Below are positions 7,408-16,139 of a DNA stretch of 27,439 bases, one piece after another; positions within the stretch are counted from its first letter, which is position 1; every line of letters begins with the position of its first letter. The DNA is taken from assembly GCA_020849725.1 (NCBI GenBank), contig JADLAZ010000076.1, positions 1 to 27,439 on the forward strand. The letters run 5' to 3'. The DNA is from Chloroflexota bacterium (GTDB lineage Bacteria > Chloroflexota > Chloroflexia > Thermomicrobiales > JADLAZ01). The notes beneath the pieces are model-generated. The model had not been told where the DNA came from. It ran no database searches and saw nothing but the letters and a program-made list of their open reading frames with translations. A program made the position numbers and the translations under genes.

Positions 7408-8325
7408 ATGGCGACGGCAACCGAGACTCGACGCATCGGACGCGTCCGCGGCTCGACCCGCACGGGCCGGCGCTCGATCAGCACTGGCTGGCGGGTGCTG
7501 ACCTTCGTGGCGCTGATCGTGTTTCTGCTGTGGACGGTGGTGCCGTTCTTCTGGATGTTCCTGGCCTCAGTGAAGACCAACAAGGAAATCTACCAGGAGT
7601 TCACGCTCCTGCCGCGAGTCTGGACGTTCGAGCATTACGTCAGCCTGTTCTCGGCCACCGGCACCGGCCGCAGCCGTGCCTCCGCTAATTTTAGCCGCTG
7701 GCTGCTCAACAGCGGCATGGTAGCGGTGGTCGTGACCCTGCTGTCGATCGTGCTGGGCGCGCTGGCGGCCTACGCGATCACGCGGCTGCGGTTCACCGGC
7801 CGTGCCTTCCTGGCCCGCGGCCTGATCTTCACCTACCTGATCCCTGGCTCGCTGCTGTTCATCCCGCTGTTCACTATCGTCGCGCGCGTCGATCTGGTCG
7901 ACACGCTGCAATCGTTGATGCTGGTCTACCCAACCTTCACGCTGCCGTTCTGCACCTGGATGATGACGAGCTACTTCCGCAGCATCCCGATTGAGCTGGA
8001 GGAGGCGGCGCTGATCGATGGCTCCAGCCGACTGGGGGTGCTGTTCCGCATCGTCCTGCCGCTCTCGGCGCCGGCCGTGGCGGTTGTGGCGCTGTTCGCC
8101 TTCACGCAGTCGTGGAACGAGTTTCTTTACGCACTCGTGTTCACCAACTCGCTGGCAACCCGCACTGTCACCGTCGGGTTGACACAGATGCTGGGCGAAG
8201 ACGTCTTCTTCTGGGGCCAGATGATGGCCGGCGCGCTGATCACGGCGCTGCCACCGGTGATCATGTACACCGTCGCCCAGCGCCTCGTCATCAGCGGCCT
8301 GGCCGCCGGCGGCGTCAAGGGCTGA
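7408..8325 (+). CDS. ABC sugar transporter permease (MalG/UgpE type)
   Basis: This 305-residue membrane protein is the second channel subunit. An arginine-rich cytoplasmic N terminus (~25 residues) precedes six predicted helices, starting with WRVLTFVALIVFLLWTVVPFF. The EAA loop is at ~197-219 (LEEAALIDGSSRLGVLF, then LPLS), which is the form of the MalG/CUT1 group. The ATG follows GGAG in the tail of the upstream permease gene. It is the last gene of the operon. About 180 bases holding a perfect palindrome separate it from the convergent helicase. Confidence 0.9.
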   Translation: MATATETRRIGRVRGSTRTGRRSISTGWRVLTFVALIVFLLWTVVPFFWMFLASVKTNKEIYQEFTLLPRVWTFEHYVSLFSATGTGRSRASANFSRWLLNSGMVAVVVTLLSIVLGALAAYAITRLRFTGRAFLARGLIFTYLIPGSLLFIPLFTIVARVDLVDTLQSLMLVYPTFTLPFCTWMMTSYFRSIPIELEEAALIDGSSRLGVLFRIVLPLSAPAVAVVALFAFTQSWNEFLYALVFTNSLATRTVTVGLTQMLGEDVFFWGQMMAGALITALPPVIMYTVAQRLVISGLAAGGVKG

Positions 8326-8448
8326 TGCAGGATGAGCCACCGCGCCGGTGACGGCTGGCGCGAGTGGCGCATAGGCAGCCAAGTGGCTGGCCCACCGAAC
8401 CAGGCTATACCGAAGCGCGCATTGGAATAGCATCTTCGTATTGCGTAG

Positions 8449-8478
8449 CGTAGGGGCGGTTCGCGAACCGCCCCTACG
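8449..8478. repeat. Perfect 30-bp palindrome between convergent genes
   Basis: Positions 8449-8463 are the exact reverse complement of 8464-8478. The arm begins CGTAGGGGCGGTTCG and the centre is TCGCGA. No T-run flanks it. It lies in the 183-base gap between the permease and helicase 3' ends. The TAGGGGCG...CGCCCCTA form resembles palindromic intergenic repeats dispersed in several bacterial genomes. It may work as a bidirectional transcript end or an RNA stabiliser. Confidence 0.85.
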
Positions 8479-8508
8479 GTGGCCTGGGTATCCCGTCTGG
8501 GCTTCGGT

Positions 8509-10071
8509 TTAGTCGCGGACCCGGCGGTCCGGCGCGAACTGCCCGCTTGAGCGTGGCGATGCCGCTCGCGCCGTCGGGCGCTGATCGGCCGCGCGGCGGC
8601 GATTGAAGCAGTCAGCGCAAAAGACCGGCCGAGCTGGATCTGGCCGAAACGGCACCTGGGCCGCCCGACCGCACTGCGAGCAGACGACCTCATGATGTGG
8701 CTGGTGACGTGGTGTGGCCGGCCGCGGCGCGGCGGCGACCGGCTGCGGGGCCTGTCGAGCGGAGGCCGCGGGTCGCGCCGGACGTGGAGCGGGCGGTGGC
8801 GTGGCGAGTGCCGCCAGCTGTGACGCAGCCGCTGGTGGCCCACCTGCCGGCGTGAGCGACATCGGTGGGCGCGGCCGGGCAGCGCTGGCCGTGGGCAGCG
8901 GCGCGGTCGCCAGCGCGGTCTCGGCGCCCCGCCAGGGTCGGCGTGGGATGCGCCGGCCGAGTCCCTGCTCCAGTTGCCGCCACTTTGGGCCATCCTCCGG
9001 CCCCAGCAGCGTGATCGCCCGGCCCTGGCGTCCCATCCGGCCGGTGCGCCCGACGCGATGCGTCAGCAACTCTGGCGACTCCGGCAACTCTGCATTGACG
9101 ACCAGGTCGACCTGCGAAATGTCCAGGCCACGCGCGGCGACGTTGGTCGCCAGCAGGATCTGCGTCCGCCCAGCCCGAAAGTCCTCCATGACGCGGTCGC
9201 GGGCGTTCTGCGACAAGTTGCCCTGCAGCGCGCCAACCGGGTAACCGTCGGCTTCCAGCCGCTTGGCCAGCTTCTTCACGCCGTGCTTGGTGCGGCCGAA
9301 GACGATGATCGCGCCCTCGCCCCGGTGATCGAGTAGGTCGCGCAGCGCCGGTACCTTGTCGCTGTCGATCAGATCGTAGGCGATGTGCTCTATCGGCGCC
9401 GCGTCCTCCGGGTCGGGGTCGATAATGACGCGCAGCGGGTCGCGCAGGTGTGCCCGGGCGGTCTGGTCGACCCAGGTCGGCACGGTCGCCGAGAACAGCG
9501 CCGTCTGACGGGTCGCGGGCGTGCGCCGCAGGATGCGCTCGACATCGGGCGCAAAGCCGCGATCGAGCATCTCGTCCGCCTCGTCCAGCACCAGGAAGCG
9601 GACATGATCGAGGTCGAGCGCGCGCTGATTGAGCAAGTCGAGAACGCGGCCAGGCGTGCCGACGACGATCGCCGGTCCACGGCGCAGTGCCGCGATCTGC
9701 GGTCCGATGGACCTTCCGCCGAAGATCAACTCGGTGGTCACCCGGCGGTCGGCGCCCACCTCACTCAAGACGCCACCGACCTGCACGGCTAGCTCACGCG
9801 TCGGTGTCAGCACCAGCGCCTGGACCCGTCGCTGCGTCGGATCGACGCTCTGCACGGCCGGGATACCGAAGGCCAGTGTCTTGCCCGAGCCGGTGCGCGC
9901 CTGGCCTATGACGTCGCGGCCGGCTAATAGCGCCGGCAGGGCGCGCGCCTGCACCGGCGTCGGAGTTTCGATACCCATGCGGGCAAGCGCCTGCATCGTT
10001 GCCGGATGCAGCGACAGCTCGGAGAACGAGGCCACGGCGGCGCTTGCCGCTGCGGTCAAGGAAGAAAACAC
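8509..10071 (-). CDS. DEAD-box ATP-dependent RNA helicase with C-terminal CxxC-CxxC zinc ribbon
   Basis: This 520-residue RNA helicase unwinds RNA duplexes using ATP. All helicase motifs are present: Q motif ending TPTPVQ (~16-41), I ARTGSGKT (58-65), Ia PTRELA (90-95), Ib TPGR (139-142), II DEAD (163-166), III SAT (194-196), V ATNVAARGLD (308-317) and VI HRVGRTGRMG (338-347). After ~375 comes a disordered Ala/Pro-rich tail of ~85 residues. A four-cysteine module follows (C464, C467, C485, C488: VCSQCG...VPFRP...RPVFCADCF), resembling small zinc-ribbon domains. The end is basic. The start is GTG at 10071 with only a weak ribosome site, so the exact N terminus is uncertain. Likely in ribosome assembly or RNA turnover. 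The gene is monocistronic. Confidence 0.9.
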   Translation of the reverse strand: MFSSLTAAASAAVASFSELSLHPATMQALARMGIETPTPVQARALPALLAGRDVIGQARTGSGKTLAFGIPAVQSVDPTQRRVQALVLTPTRELAVQVGGVLSEVGADRRVTTELIFGGRSIGPQIAALRRGPAIVVGTPGRVLDLLNQRALDLDHVRFLVLDEADEMLDRGFAPDVERILRRTPATRQTALFSATVPTWVDQTARAHLRDPLRVIIDPDPEDAAPIEHIAYDLIDSDKVPALRDLLDHRGEGAIIVFGRTKHGVKKLAKRLEADGYPVGALQGNLSQNARDRVMEDFRAGRTQILLATNVAARGLDISQVDLVVNAELPESPELLTHRVGRTGRMGRQGRAITLLGPEDGPKWRQLEQGLGRRIPRRPWRGAETALATAPLPTASAARPRPPMSLTPAGGPPAAASQLAALATPPPAPRPARPAASARQAPQPVAAAPRPATPRHQPHHEVVCSQCGRAAQVPFRPDPARPVFCADCFNRRRAADQRPTARAASPRSSGQFAPDRRVRD

Positions 10072-10358
10072 AGTGTCACCCTGTTCGGCGCAGCGGCAGA
10101 CAGCACGATGCGGGAACCGACCGAGCCGGCTAGTACGGCTCGACGACCCCCGCGCTGCGCGAAACCCAAGGGTGCATTGGCGTACTACTGCGCGGCGGTC
10201 CCGCGCACTCCTGCTGCGGGAGTATACCGGGTGCGCGGGCCGGCGGCACGGCGGCGGTTGCGCGGGACTGACGCGCCGGGGATACTGCGGCGTGGGCCGA
10301 CCGGCCCGGCCTGACGGCGGCCGCGCCTGGCGGCATGAGTAGAGAGGGAGCGACGCGC

Positions 10359-10823
10359 GTGAAGATTGAGCAGAAGCTGGCGGACATGGGCATCACGCTG
10401 CCGAACACGCCGACGAACCCGGCGTCGACGATCCTGTCGTACCGGCGCTCGGGCAACACCGTGTACCTGTCCGGGCACGGCCCCCAGAAAGACGGGAAGG
10501 TCCAGTACATCGGCAAACTTGGCCGCGACTACGATGTCGAGGCGGGGCGCGAGGCGGCGAAGTTGACGATGATCAACTTGCTCGACTCGCTCAAGAAGTG
10601 CATCGGGGACCTGGACAAGGTGACGCAGGTCGTCAAGCTGCTAGGCATGGTCAACTCGACCGAGGATTTCACCAACCAGCCGGCGGTCATCAACGGCGCA
10701 ACGCAGTTGCTGATCGACCTGTACGGCGACGCCGGCCGCCACGCCCGCTCTGCGGTCGGCATGGCGCAACTGCCGGGTGGCATGGCCGTCGAGATCGAGA
10801 TGATCGTCGAGGTCGCGGACTAG
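10359..10823 (+). CDS. RidA/YjgF/UK114 family protein
   Basis: This 154-residue protein belongs to the RidA superfamily, whose members hydrolyse reactive enamines/imines made by PLP enzymes or have related roles. It has the RidA core: SGNTVYLSGHGP, a long helix (AGREAAKLTMINLLDSL), VVKLLGMVNSTEDFTNQP, and the C-terminal ARSAVGMAQLPGG followed by VEIEMIVEVAD. The Arg in ARSAV corresponds to the carboxylate-binding arginine of active RidA. It is longer than E. coli RidA and resembles the ~150-residue YjgF subgroup. The GTG at 10359 sits 8 bases after GAGGGAG; an in-frame ATG at 10335 has a weaker site and would add 8 residues. It ends 8 bases from the convergent oxidoreductase. Confidence 0.87.
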   Translation: MKIEQKLADMGITLPNTPTNPASTILSYRRSGNTVYLSGHGPQKDGKVQYIGKLGRDYDVEAGREAAKLTMINLLDSLKKCIGDLDKVTQVVKLLGMVNSTEDFTNQPAVINGATQLLIDLYGDAGRHARSAVGMAQLPGGMAVEIEMIVEVAD

Positions 10824-10831
10824 CCCTCCGG

Positions 10832-11857
10832 TCAGAGATAGTCGGCGATGCGGCGCTCGCCACCCAGGTGACAGGCGTCGATCGCCGCGAAGAGCATGGC
10901 CATCGTCGATAGATTGTCGTCGATGGCCGTCTCGGCTGGTCGGCCGGTGTCGAGCGCGTCGAGGTACTCCCTCCAGAGGAGATCCTGCCCGGCCTGCGGG
11001 TCGGTGACGGCCATCAGGTCTTCACGTAGGCCGGCGACATGGACCTGATCGGCGCCCCGGCGCGCGATGGTAAGCCGCGGCCAGACCATCGTCAGTGTGC
11101 CCGTCTCGCCCTCGGCGCGGATGTCGCCGTACCAGGAGGTCAGGTCACCGGCACTGATGCAATTGGCTTCATAGACGACCGGCACGCCGCCGGCCATGGT
11201 GAAGATAAGGCTGGCCGCCACATCACCGGCAAAGTCGCTCCAGTCCCAGTTCCAACTGCGGCCGGTGACTGCGGTGGCATCGCGGCCAAGCAGCGCCCGC
11301 AGCAGGTCGAAATGGTGAATGCTCATCTCCACCAACAGCGGATCGGCCATCCGGTGCCGGAAGCGGCTGGCGCCCCAGCGGAACAGCGGCGCGCGGTAGT
11401 GCAGCGTCACGTGATTGAGCCGGCCGATGGCGCCGTCCGTCAGCGCGGCGTGAAATCGCCGCACCCAAAGATGGTAGCGCCCCTTTTGCGCGATCGTCAG
11501 CGAGCCGGGGCCGCGGCGGGCGGCGGCGGCGATGCGCCGGGTGGCGTCGAGGCTGTCGGCGACCGGCTTTTCGCTGAGGACGTGCAGGCCGGCTGACAGC
11601 GCCGGTACGATGACCGCCTCGTGTGCGGCCGGTGGCACGACACACAGCAGCAGGTCGGCTGGCATCGTGTCGAGCGCGGCCGCCAGCGTTGTGAAGCAGG
11701 CGCGCTCTGGTAGCCCGGCACGCGTGGCGGCCGCAGCCAGCGCGGCTGGGTCACTATCGACGAGCGCGACGTACGCCGCGCGGTCGGCCGTGCCGAGCAC
11801 CGTCGGCAGCCACCAGGCGCCGTAGCCGCCGACGCCGACTTGTATAACGCGCCGCAC
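10832..11857 (-). CDS. Gfo/Idh/MocA family NAD(P)-dependent oxidoreductase
   Basis: This 341-residue dehydrogenase is of the glucose-fructose oxidoreductase / inositol dehydrogenase family. It opens directly with a Rossmann strand and GVGGYGAWW (residues 8-16). The conserved EKP (96-98, LSEKPVADS) marks the end of the nucleotide domain and the active-site Lys97. A C-terminal beta-sheet domain includes VEMSIHHFDLLRALLG, with the histidine pair expected near the substrate. The start is GTG 11857 behind AGGAGG with 6-base spacing; upstream in-frame codons to 11950 are low-complexity and rejected. The substrate (a sugar, inositol or derivative) is unknown. The gene stands alone, divergent from hemL and convergent with the RidA gene. 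Confidence 0.87.
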   Translation of the reverse strand: MRRVIQVGVGGYGAWWLPTVLGTADRAAYVALVDSDPAALAAAATRAGLPERACFTTLAAALDTMPADLLLCVVPPAAHEAVIVPALSAGLHVLSEKPVADSLDATRRIAAAARRGPGSLTIAQKGRYHLWVRRFHAALTDGAIGRLNHVTLHYRAPLFRWGASRFRHRMADPLLVEMSIHHFDLLRALLGRDATAVTGRSWNWDWSDFAGDVAASLIFTMAGGVPVVYEANCISAGDLTSWYGDIRAEGETGTLTMVWPRLTIARRGADQVHVAGLREDLMAVTDPQAGQDLLWREYLDALDTGRPAETAIDDNLSTMAMLFAAIDACHLGGERRIADYL

Positions 11858-12200
11858 CGGCAGCCTCCTGGCGTCCACGTCCGATAGGCACCGCCCGATC
11901 TGGCATCGCGTTGGCGGCAGAGTCGGCGGCGGTGGACGCCGCCCGCGCACAGGCTACCATGCCTTGCACGACCCGTGAACGCGGACGCAGGCGGTGATGC
12001 AGTGCTGTGTAGCCACGGTTAGGGCACGACCGCCGCCAACAGTGCAGATGGCTGGTACGTGTATTGCGCGCTGTGGCATGCCGAAGTCGCGGGCCCATTG
12101 GGATAGAATGCCACTGGGCCGCCAGGCGCGGCGCCACACGACCGATGGTGCTGGCGCGATGCGGCGTGCTGCCGGCGCGCAGCGACAAAGGGAGCACTCT
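11858..12200. other. Divergent intergenic region between oxidoreductase and hemL
   Basis: These 343 bases hold no gene I can support. They contain the AGGAGG site of the leftward oxidoreductase (11864-11869) and the GGGAG site of hemL (12190-12194). A TAGAAT hexamer at 12104-12109, about 90 bases before hemL, could be a -10 box, but no good -35 lies 16-18 bases upstream. No terminator-like hairpin or RNA gene was recognised. Confidence 0.6.
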
Positions 12201-13517
12201 ATGTCCGAGACCCAGGGCACGCTGCCGCTGTCGACGGAGCGATCACAGGCACTGTTCGCGGAGGCGCAGCGGTACCTGCCCGGTGGAGTGGACAGTCCGG
12301 TACGGGCGTTCCGGGCGGTCGGCGGCCAGCCGCTCTTCATCGCCCGTGGCGATGGCGCGTACATCGAGGACGCCGACGGCAACCGGTACATTGACTACGT
12401 CGGCAGTTGGGGGCCGCTGATCCTTGGCCATGCCCAGCCAGATGTGGTCGCGGCCGTTCAGGCGGCGGCGGCGCGCGGCACGACCTACGGCGCGCCGACG
12501 GCACTGGAAACCGACCTGGCGCGTCTCATCGTCGATGCCTTCCTGGCGATGGACATGGTGCGCTTCGTCAGCAGTGGCACTGAGGCGGCCATGAGCGCGC
12601 TGCGGCTGGCGAGGGCTTTCACCGGCCGGCGGTTGGTCGTCAAGTTCGACGGTCACTACCACGGCCACTCGGATTTCCTCCTGGTCAAGGCCGGGTCCGG
12701 CCCGCTGACCCTGGGTGTGCCAGACAGCGCGGGTGTGCCGTCAGCAGTGACGGCGCAGACACTGTCGCTGCCGTTCAACGACCTGGACGCTGTGCGTCAG
12801 GCATTTCGGTCGCATCCGGACGAGATCGCCGCAGTCATCCTGGAGCCGGTGGCCGGCAACATGGGCGTCGTGGCGCCGGTAGCCGGCTACCTGGCCGAGT
12901 TGCGGCAGATTACCGCCGCGCATGGCACGCTGCTCGTCTTCGACGAGGTCATGACCGGCTTCCGGGTCGGCTGGGGCGGCGCGCAGGTGACCGAGGGCAT
13001 TGCACCGGACCTGACCTGCCTGAGCAAGATCGTGGGTGGTGGACTGCCAGCCGGCGCCTACGGCGGCCGGCGTGACATCATGCAGCTCATCGCGCCGCTT
13101 GGACCCGTCTATCAAGCCGGCACGCTATCCGGCAACCCGCTGGCGATGGCGGCCGGCGCGACGACGCTGCGACTGCTGGCGCGACCCGGCGTCTACGAGG
13201 CGCTGGAGGCGGCCAGCGCGCGGCTGCACGAAGGTCTGCTAGGGGCGGCGAGGGCGGCTGGCGTGTCCGTCACTGGCGGCCGGGTCGGCTCGATGCAGAC
13301 ACTCTTCTTCACCGACCAGCCCGTCACGGATTACGAGTCGGCCCGCACGAGCGACACAGCGCGCTTCGCCCGCTTCCATCGCGCGATGCTGGAGCGCGGC
13401 ATCTATCTGCCACCGTCGCAGTTCGAAGCAATCTTCGTATCGACGGCTCACGGGCCGGCGGAGATCGAGCGCACGATCGAGGCCGCCGACCAGGCGCTGC
13501 GGCTGGTGGCTGGGTAA
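12201..13517 (+). CDS. hemL: Glutamate-1-semialdehyde 2,1-aminomutase
   Basis: This 438-residue PLP enzyme converts glutamate-1-semialdehyde to 5-aminolevulinate, the last step of the C5 route into tetrapyrroles. Family hallmarks are RYLPGGVDSPVRAF at the N terminus, YVGSWGPLILGHAQP, SSGTEAAMSALRLARAFTGR (PLP-phosphate contact), KFDGHYHGHSD, FDEVMTGFR (~247-255, with the PLP-ring Asp248), and LSKIVGGGLPAGAYGG with Schiff-base K276. The length matches HemL (about 425-440). ATG 12201 lies behind GGGAG; an open frame extends upstream to 11994 but is not HemL-like. No other haem gene is nearby. The 3' end is 10 bases from the convergent GH1 gene. Confidence 0.93.
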   Translation: MSETQGTLPLSTERSQALFAEAQRYLPGGVDSPVRAFRAVGGQPLFIARGDGAYIEDADGNRYIDYVGSWGPLILGHAQPDVVAAVQAAAARGTTYGAPTALETDLARLIVDAFLAMDMVRFVSSGTEAAMSALRLARAFTGRRLVVKFDGHYHGHSDFLLVKAGSGPLTLGVPDSAGVPSAVTAQTLSLPFNDLDAVRQAFRSHPDEIAAVILEPVAGNMGVVAPVAGYLAELRQITAAHGTLLVFDEVMTGFRVGWGGAQVTEGIAPDLTCLSKIVGGGLPAGAYGGRRDIMQLIAPLGPVYQAGTLSGNPLAMAAGATTLRLLARPGVYEALEAASARLHEGLLGAARAAGVSVTGGRVGSMQTLFFTDQPVTDYESARTSDTARFARFHRAMLERGIYLPPSQFEAIFVSTAHGPAEIERTIEAADQALRLVAG

Positions 13518-13527
13518 CCCCCGCAGG

Positions 13528-15000
13528 TCAATGGTCGATGGCGGGCGACCAGGGGTCGCGCGTGGGCGCCTGGGCCGGCTCGCCGCCAGCCTGCGCTTCC
13601 CCGGTTGGCACGACGGCAAGGGTTGGGTCGTCGGGCCGGAGCGCATTGCGGGCGATCAGATCCCTGTACCAGTAGGCACTGCGCTTCCAGGTGCGGCGCT
13701 TGGTCGCGAAATCGACGTGGAGGAGGCCGAAGCGCTTGCTGTAGCCCCATTCCCACTCGAAGTTGTCCAGCAGTGACCAGACGTAATAGCCGCGAAGATC
13801 GACCCCAGCTGCGAACAGCCGATGGAGCTCAGCCAGGTGCGCGTGCAGATAGGCAATCCGTGGCGCATCGTCAATTGAGCCGTCGGCGGTCAGCTCGTCG
13901 TGGAAGGCAGCGCCATTCTCGGTGATGTAGAGCGGCAGCGCCGTGTACTCGCGGGCGATCAACGCCGCGTCATAGACGCAGGCGGGGAAGATCTCCCAGC
14001 CCATCGCCGTCGTTAGTCCGGGTTGCGTGACCGGCCGCACCCCCAGGAAAGGATCGTACCAGACGGCGCGATTGACAATTCGAGAGTAGGTGTTGACGCC
14101 GAGGAAGTCGATCGGGCTGGCGATAGCGTCGAGATCGCCCGGCCGCACCGGAGGATGAATAAGCCGGCGGCGGAAGAAGCGCATCACGTCCTCTGGATAG
14201 TGCGCCTTGAAAAGCAATTCGAGAAACAGCCGATTGCCGAGCGTGTCGAATCGGTGATTCGCGGCCACATCAGCCGGGTGCGACGTGGCCGGGAACGCCG
14301 GCCAGATTGCCAGCGCGATCCCGATTTGCGCCGGCGGCAGGTCCGACGCCGTGCGCGGGGCGGTGGACCGAAACGCCTGAACGGCCAAGCCGTGGGAGAG
14401 CAGCAGGTGATGGGCAATGGTGAGCAGCCGCCAGACGCGCCGGTGGCCGGGCGCGTGCCGGCCGAGCACGTGACCGAAGAACGTTACATTGAACGGCTCG
14501 TTGTGCGTGAGCCAAAACGGCACGTCGGCGCCGAACTGCTCGAACGCAAAGGCGGCATAGTCGGCAAACCAGTAAGCGGTATCGCGGTTGACCCAGCCGC
14601 CCTTTTCTTGAAGTGCTTGCGGCAGGTCCCAATGAAAGAGCGTGACCATCGGCAGGATGCCGCGCTCGCGCAGCGACCCGATCAACCGCCGGTAGAAGTC
14701 CACGCCGGCCTGGTTCGGTCGACCGCGTCCGTCAGGAAACAGCCGTGGCCAGGCCAGGCTCAGGCGGTATGATCGCACGCCCATGCGAGCCATCGCTGCC
14801 ACGTCGTCCAGGTAGTGGTCGTAGTGCGCACAGGCGACATCGCCGGTGTCGCGGCCGGTGATGCGGCCGGGGGTGTGACTAAAGCGGTCCCAAATGCTCT
14901 CGCCACGCCCGTCGCGGTCCCACGCACCCTCGATCTGATAGGCTGAGGTTGCCACGCCCCACAGGAAGCCATCCGGAAAGTGGAGGAGGCCGTCACTCAT
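13528..15000 (-). CDS. GH1 family beta-glucosidase/beta-glycosidase
   Basis: This 490-residue enzyme hydrolyses beta-linked glucosides or galactosides. The GH1 N-terminal signature FLWGVATSAYQIEGAWDRDG is at 12-31. The acid/base glutamate is E168 in LTHNEPFN and the nucleophile is E361 in YITENGAAF. Other GH1 features are LFHWDLPQAL, FLGVNTYSR, and the C-terminal YVWSLLDNFEWEWGYSKRFGLLHVDF aglycone/glucose-binding segment. There is no signal peptide, so it acts in the cytoplasm, presumably on imported oligosaccharides. A ~30-residue Pro/Ala-rich tail follows the domain. ATG 15000 has no clear Shine-Dalgarno site, yet the family N terminus begins only a few residues later, so the start is credible. 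An importer operon lies 6 kb away; a link is speculative. Confidence 0.93.
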   Translation of the reverse strand: MSDGLLHFPDGFLWGVATSAYQIEGAWDRDGRGESIWDRFSHTPGRITGRDTGDVACAHYDHYLDDVAAMARMGVRSYRLSLAWPRLFPDGRGRPNQAGVDFYRRLIGSLRERGILPMVTLFHWDLPQALQEKGGWVNRDTAYWFADYAAFAFEQFGADVPFWLTHNEPFNVTFFGHVLGRHAPGHRRVWRLLTIAHHLLLSHGLAVQAFRSTAPRTASDLPPAQIGIALAIWPAFPATSHPADVAANHRFDTLGNRLFLELLFKAHYPEDVMRFFRRRLIHPPVRPGDLDAIASPIDFLGVNTYSRIVNRAVWYDPFLGVRPVTQPGLTTAMGWEIFPACVYDAALIAREYTALPLYITENGAAFHDELTADGSIDDAPRIAYLHAHLAELHRLFAAGVDLRGYYVWSLLDNFEWEWGYSKRFGLLHVDFATKRRTWKRSAYWYRDLIARNALRPDDPTLAVVPTGEAQAGGEPAQAPTRDPWSPAIDH

Positions 15001-15147
15001 GCGGCCACTGTGCCATCAATGCGGCCGTCGTGGCACGGGCTGTGGCATCGGCCAGCGCGCGACACGACGACGCTGCTATGAGGCCAGTCGCTGACGCAAG
15101 GAGCGACATATCGCGAGAGATTGCCTTGAATCATCACCAGTTACTAC

Positions 15148-15984
15148 TCAGCGACCCGGCGGCAATCGCCGCCGCAGGCCGGCAAGGCGCTGCCGCACCC
15201 AATCGGCGTCGGCGGCATCGTGCGCGTAGTGGACGTACGTCTCGAGATCTCGCATAGCCGCGTCGGTGTGGCCCAGCATACTGAGTACGGTGCCACGGTC
15301 GCGCACTTCGTCGAGCGCCCAGGGACTGAGCACGAGCAGGAACTCGATCGTCTCCAGCGCCCGCGGCAAGTCGGCCGCGGGCGGCCGCAGGAATATGTGC
15401 TTCAGATTGCCGAGCATGCGGCTCAGAATTTGCTTCCGGGTGACGGCAGCTAGATGGTGCGGCTCGAGGGCGATCGGACGGCCAAGCGCGCGCTGCAGCC
15501 GCTCGGCACAGTCGACCTCACTCAGGATCGCGCCGCCATGGAAAGGATCGACTAGTGTATCACCGTTCTCGCCCACCGCCTTGACCAGGAAATGGCCGGG
15601 CAGGCCGACGCCGGCCATCGGCAGCCCAAGCCGCCAACCGACCTCCAGATAGACCAGCGACAGCGTAATTGGAAGGCCGGTGCGCCGCTCCAACACGTGA
15701 TTCAGGCACGAGTTGCGTGGGTCGTAGTAGTCGCGGGTGTTGCCATGGAAGTCGCGATCGACCGCCAGAAAGTGACACATCCGCCGCAGTGCCTGCTCCT
15801 GATCGCCGTCGGGGTCGATTCGGGTGCGTAGCCAGGCGGCGTCTTCGTCTAGCCGTTGGATATACCGCTCCGGAACCGGCACTGGTGTAACGATCTCGGC
15901 GATGTGCAGCGCCGCCGACGCCAGGTCGATCTCGCCATCCGGGCGGCGAATAGATGCGGCGAAAGCCTCTCGATCTGGCGCCAT
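15148..15984 (-). CDS. SirB1/UPF0162-like transglutaminase-fold protein with TPR-like C terminus
   Basis: This 278-residue protein is of the SirB1 family (Transglut_core2 plus TPR-like repeats). The core reads YYDPRNSCLNHVLERRTGLP, then ITLSLVYLEVGWRLGLP, then GVGLPGHFLVK and TLVDPFHGG. C93, H131 and D146 are positioned in these conserved blocks; I cannot say whether they form a working triad. The C-terminal ~80 residues (PRALETIEFLLVLSP...MLGHTDAAMRDLETYV) look like tetratricopeptide helices. The cellular function of the family is not firmly established. ATG 15984 lies 11 bases after AGGG; an upstream TTG at 16017 would add 11 residues but has no ribosome site. The gene is divergent from tRNA-Cys. 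Confidence 0.82.
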   Translation of the reverse strand: MAPDREAFAASIRRPDGEIDLASAALHIAEIVTPVPVPERYIQRLDEDAAWLRTRIDPDGDQEQALRRMCHFLAVDRDFHGNTRDYYDPRNSCLNHVLERRTGLPITLSLVYLEVGWRLGLPMAGVGLPGHFLVKAVGENGDTLVDPFHGGAILSEVDCAERLQRALGRPIALEPHHLAAVTRKQILSRMLGNLKHIFLRPPAADLPRALETIEFLLVLSPWALDEVRDRGTVLSMLGHTDAAMRDLETYVHYAHDAADADWVRQRLAGLRRRLPPGR

Positions 15985-16101
15985 GTCGTCGCGTACCCTG
16001 CCCAGTGCGAATGCCAACTGTGCCGGCGTCGGGTGCGTCGATCCCGCACGCCCGCTGTCATCATCCTACCAGCCCTGAGCCACCGGCGGGACGGAGCCTC
16101 G

Positions 16102-16130
16102 TTGACGGTGCCTGACTGCCTTGGTATGCT
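16102..16130 (+). promoter_or_regulatory. Sigma70-like promoter of tRNA-Cys
   Basis: The -35 TTGACG (16102-16107) and -10 TATGCT (16125-16130) have an ideal 17-base spacing. They end 9 bases before the first base of the tRNA, so transcription should start almost at the mature 5' end. Confidence 0.75.
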
Positions 16131-16139
16131 CTCGCTAGC

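Noticed and set aside
10072..10358. Promoters in the helicase/RidA divergent gap
   Set aside because: TATACT on the minus strand (10222-10227) and TTGCGC/GATACT on the plus strand (10258-10286) are present, but their partner hexamers are poor.
11994..12200. 69-residue upstream extension of hemL
   Set aside because: It has no HemL similarity; ATG 12201 has a good ribosome site and gives the usual HemL length.
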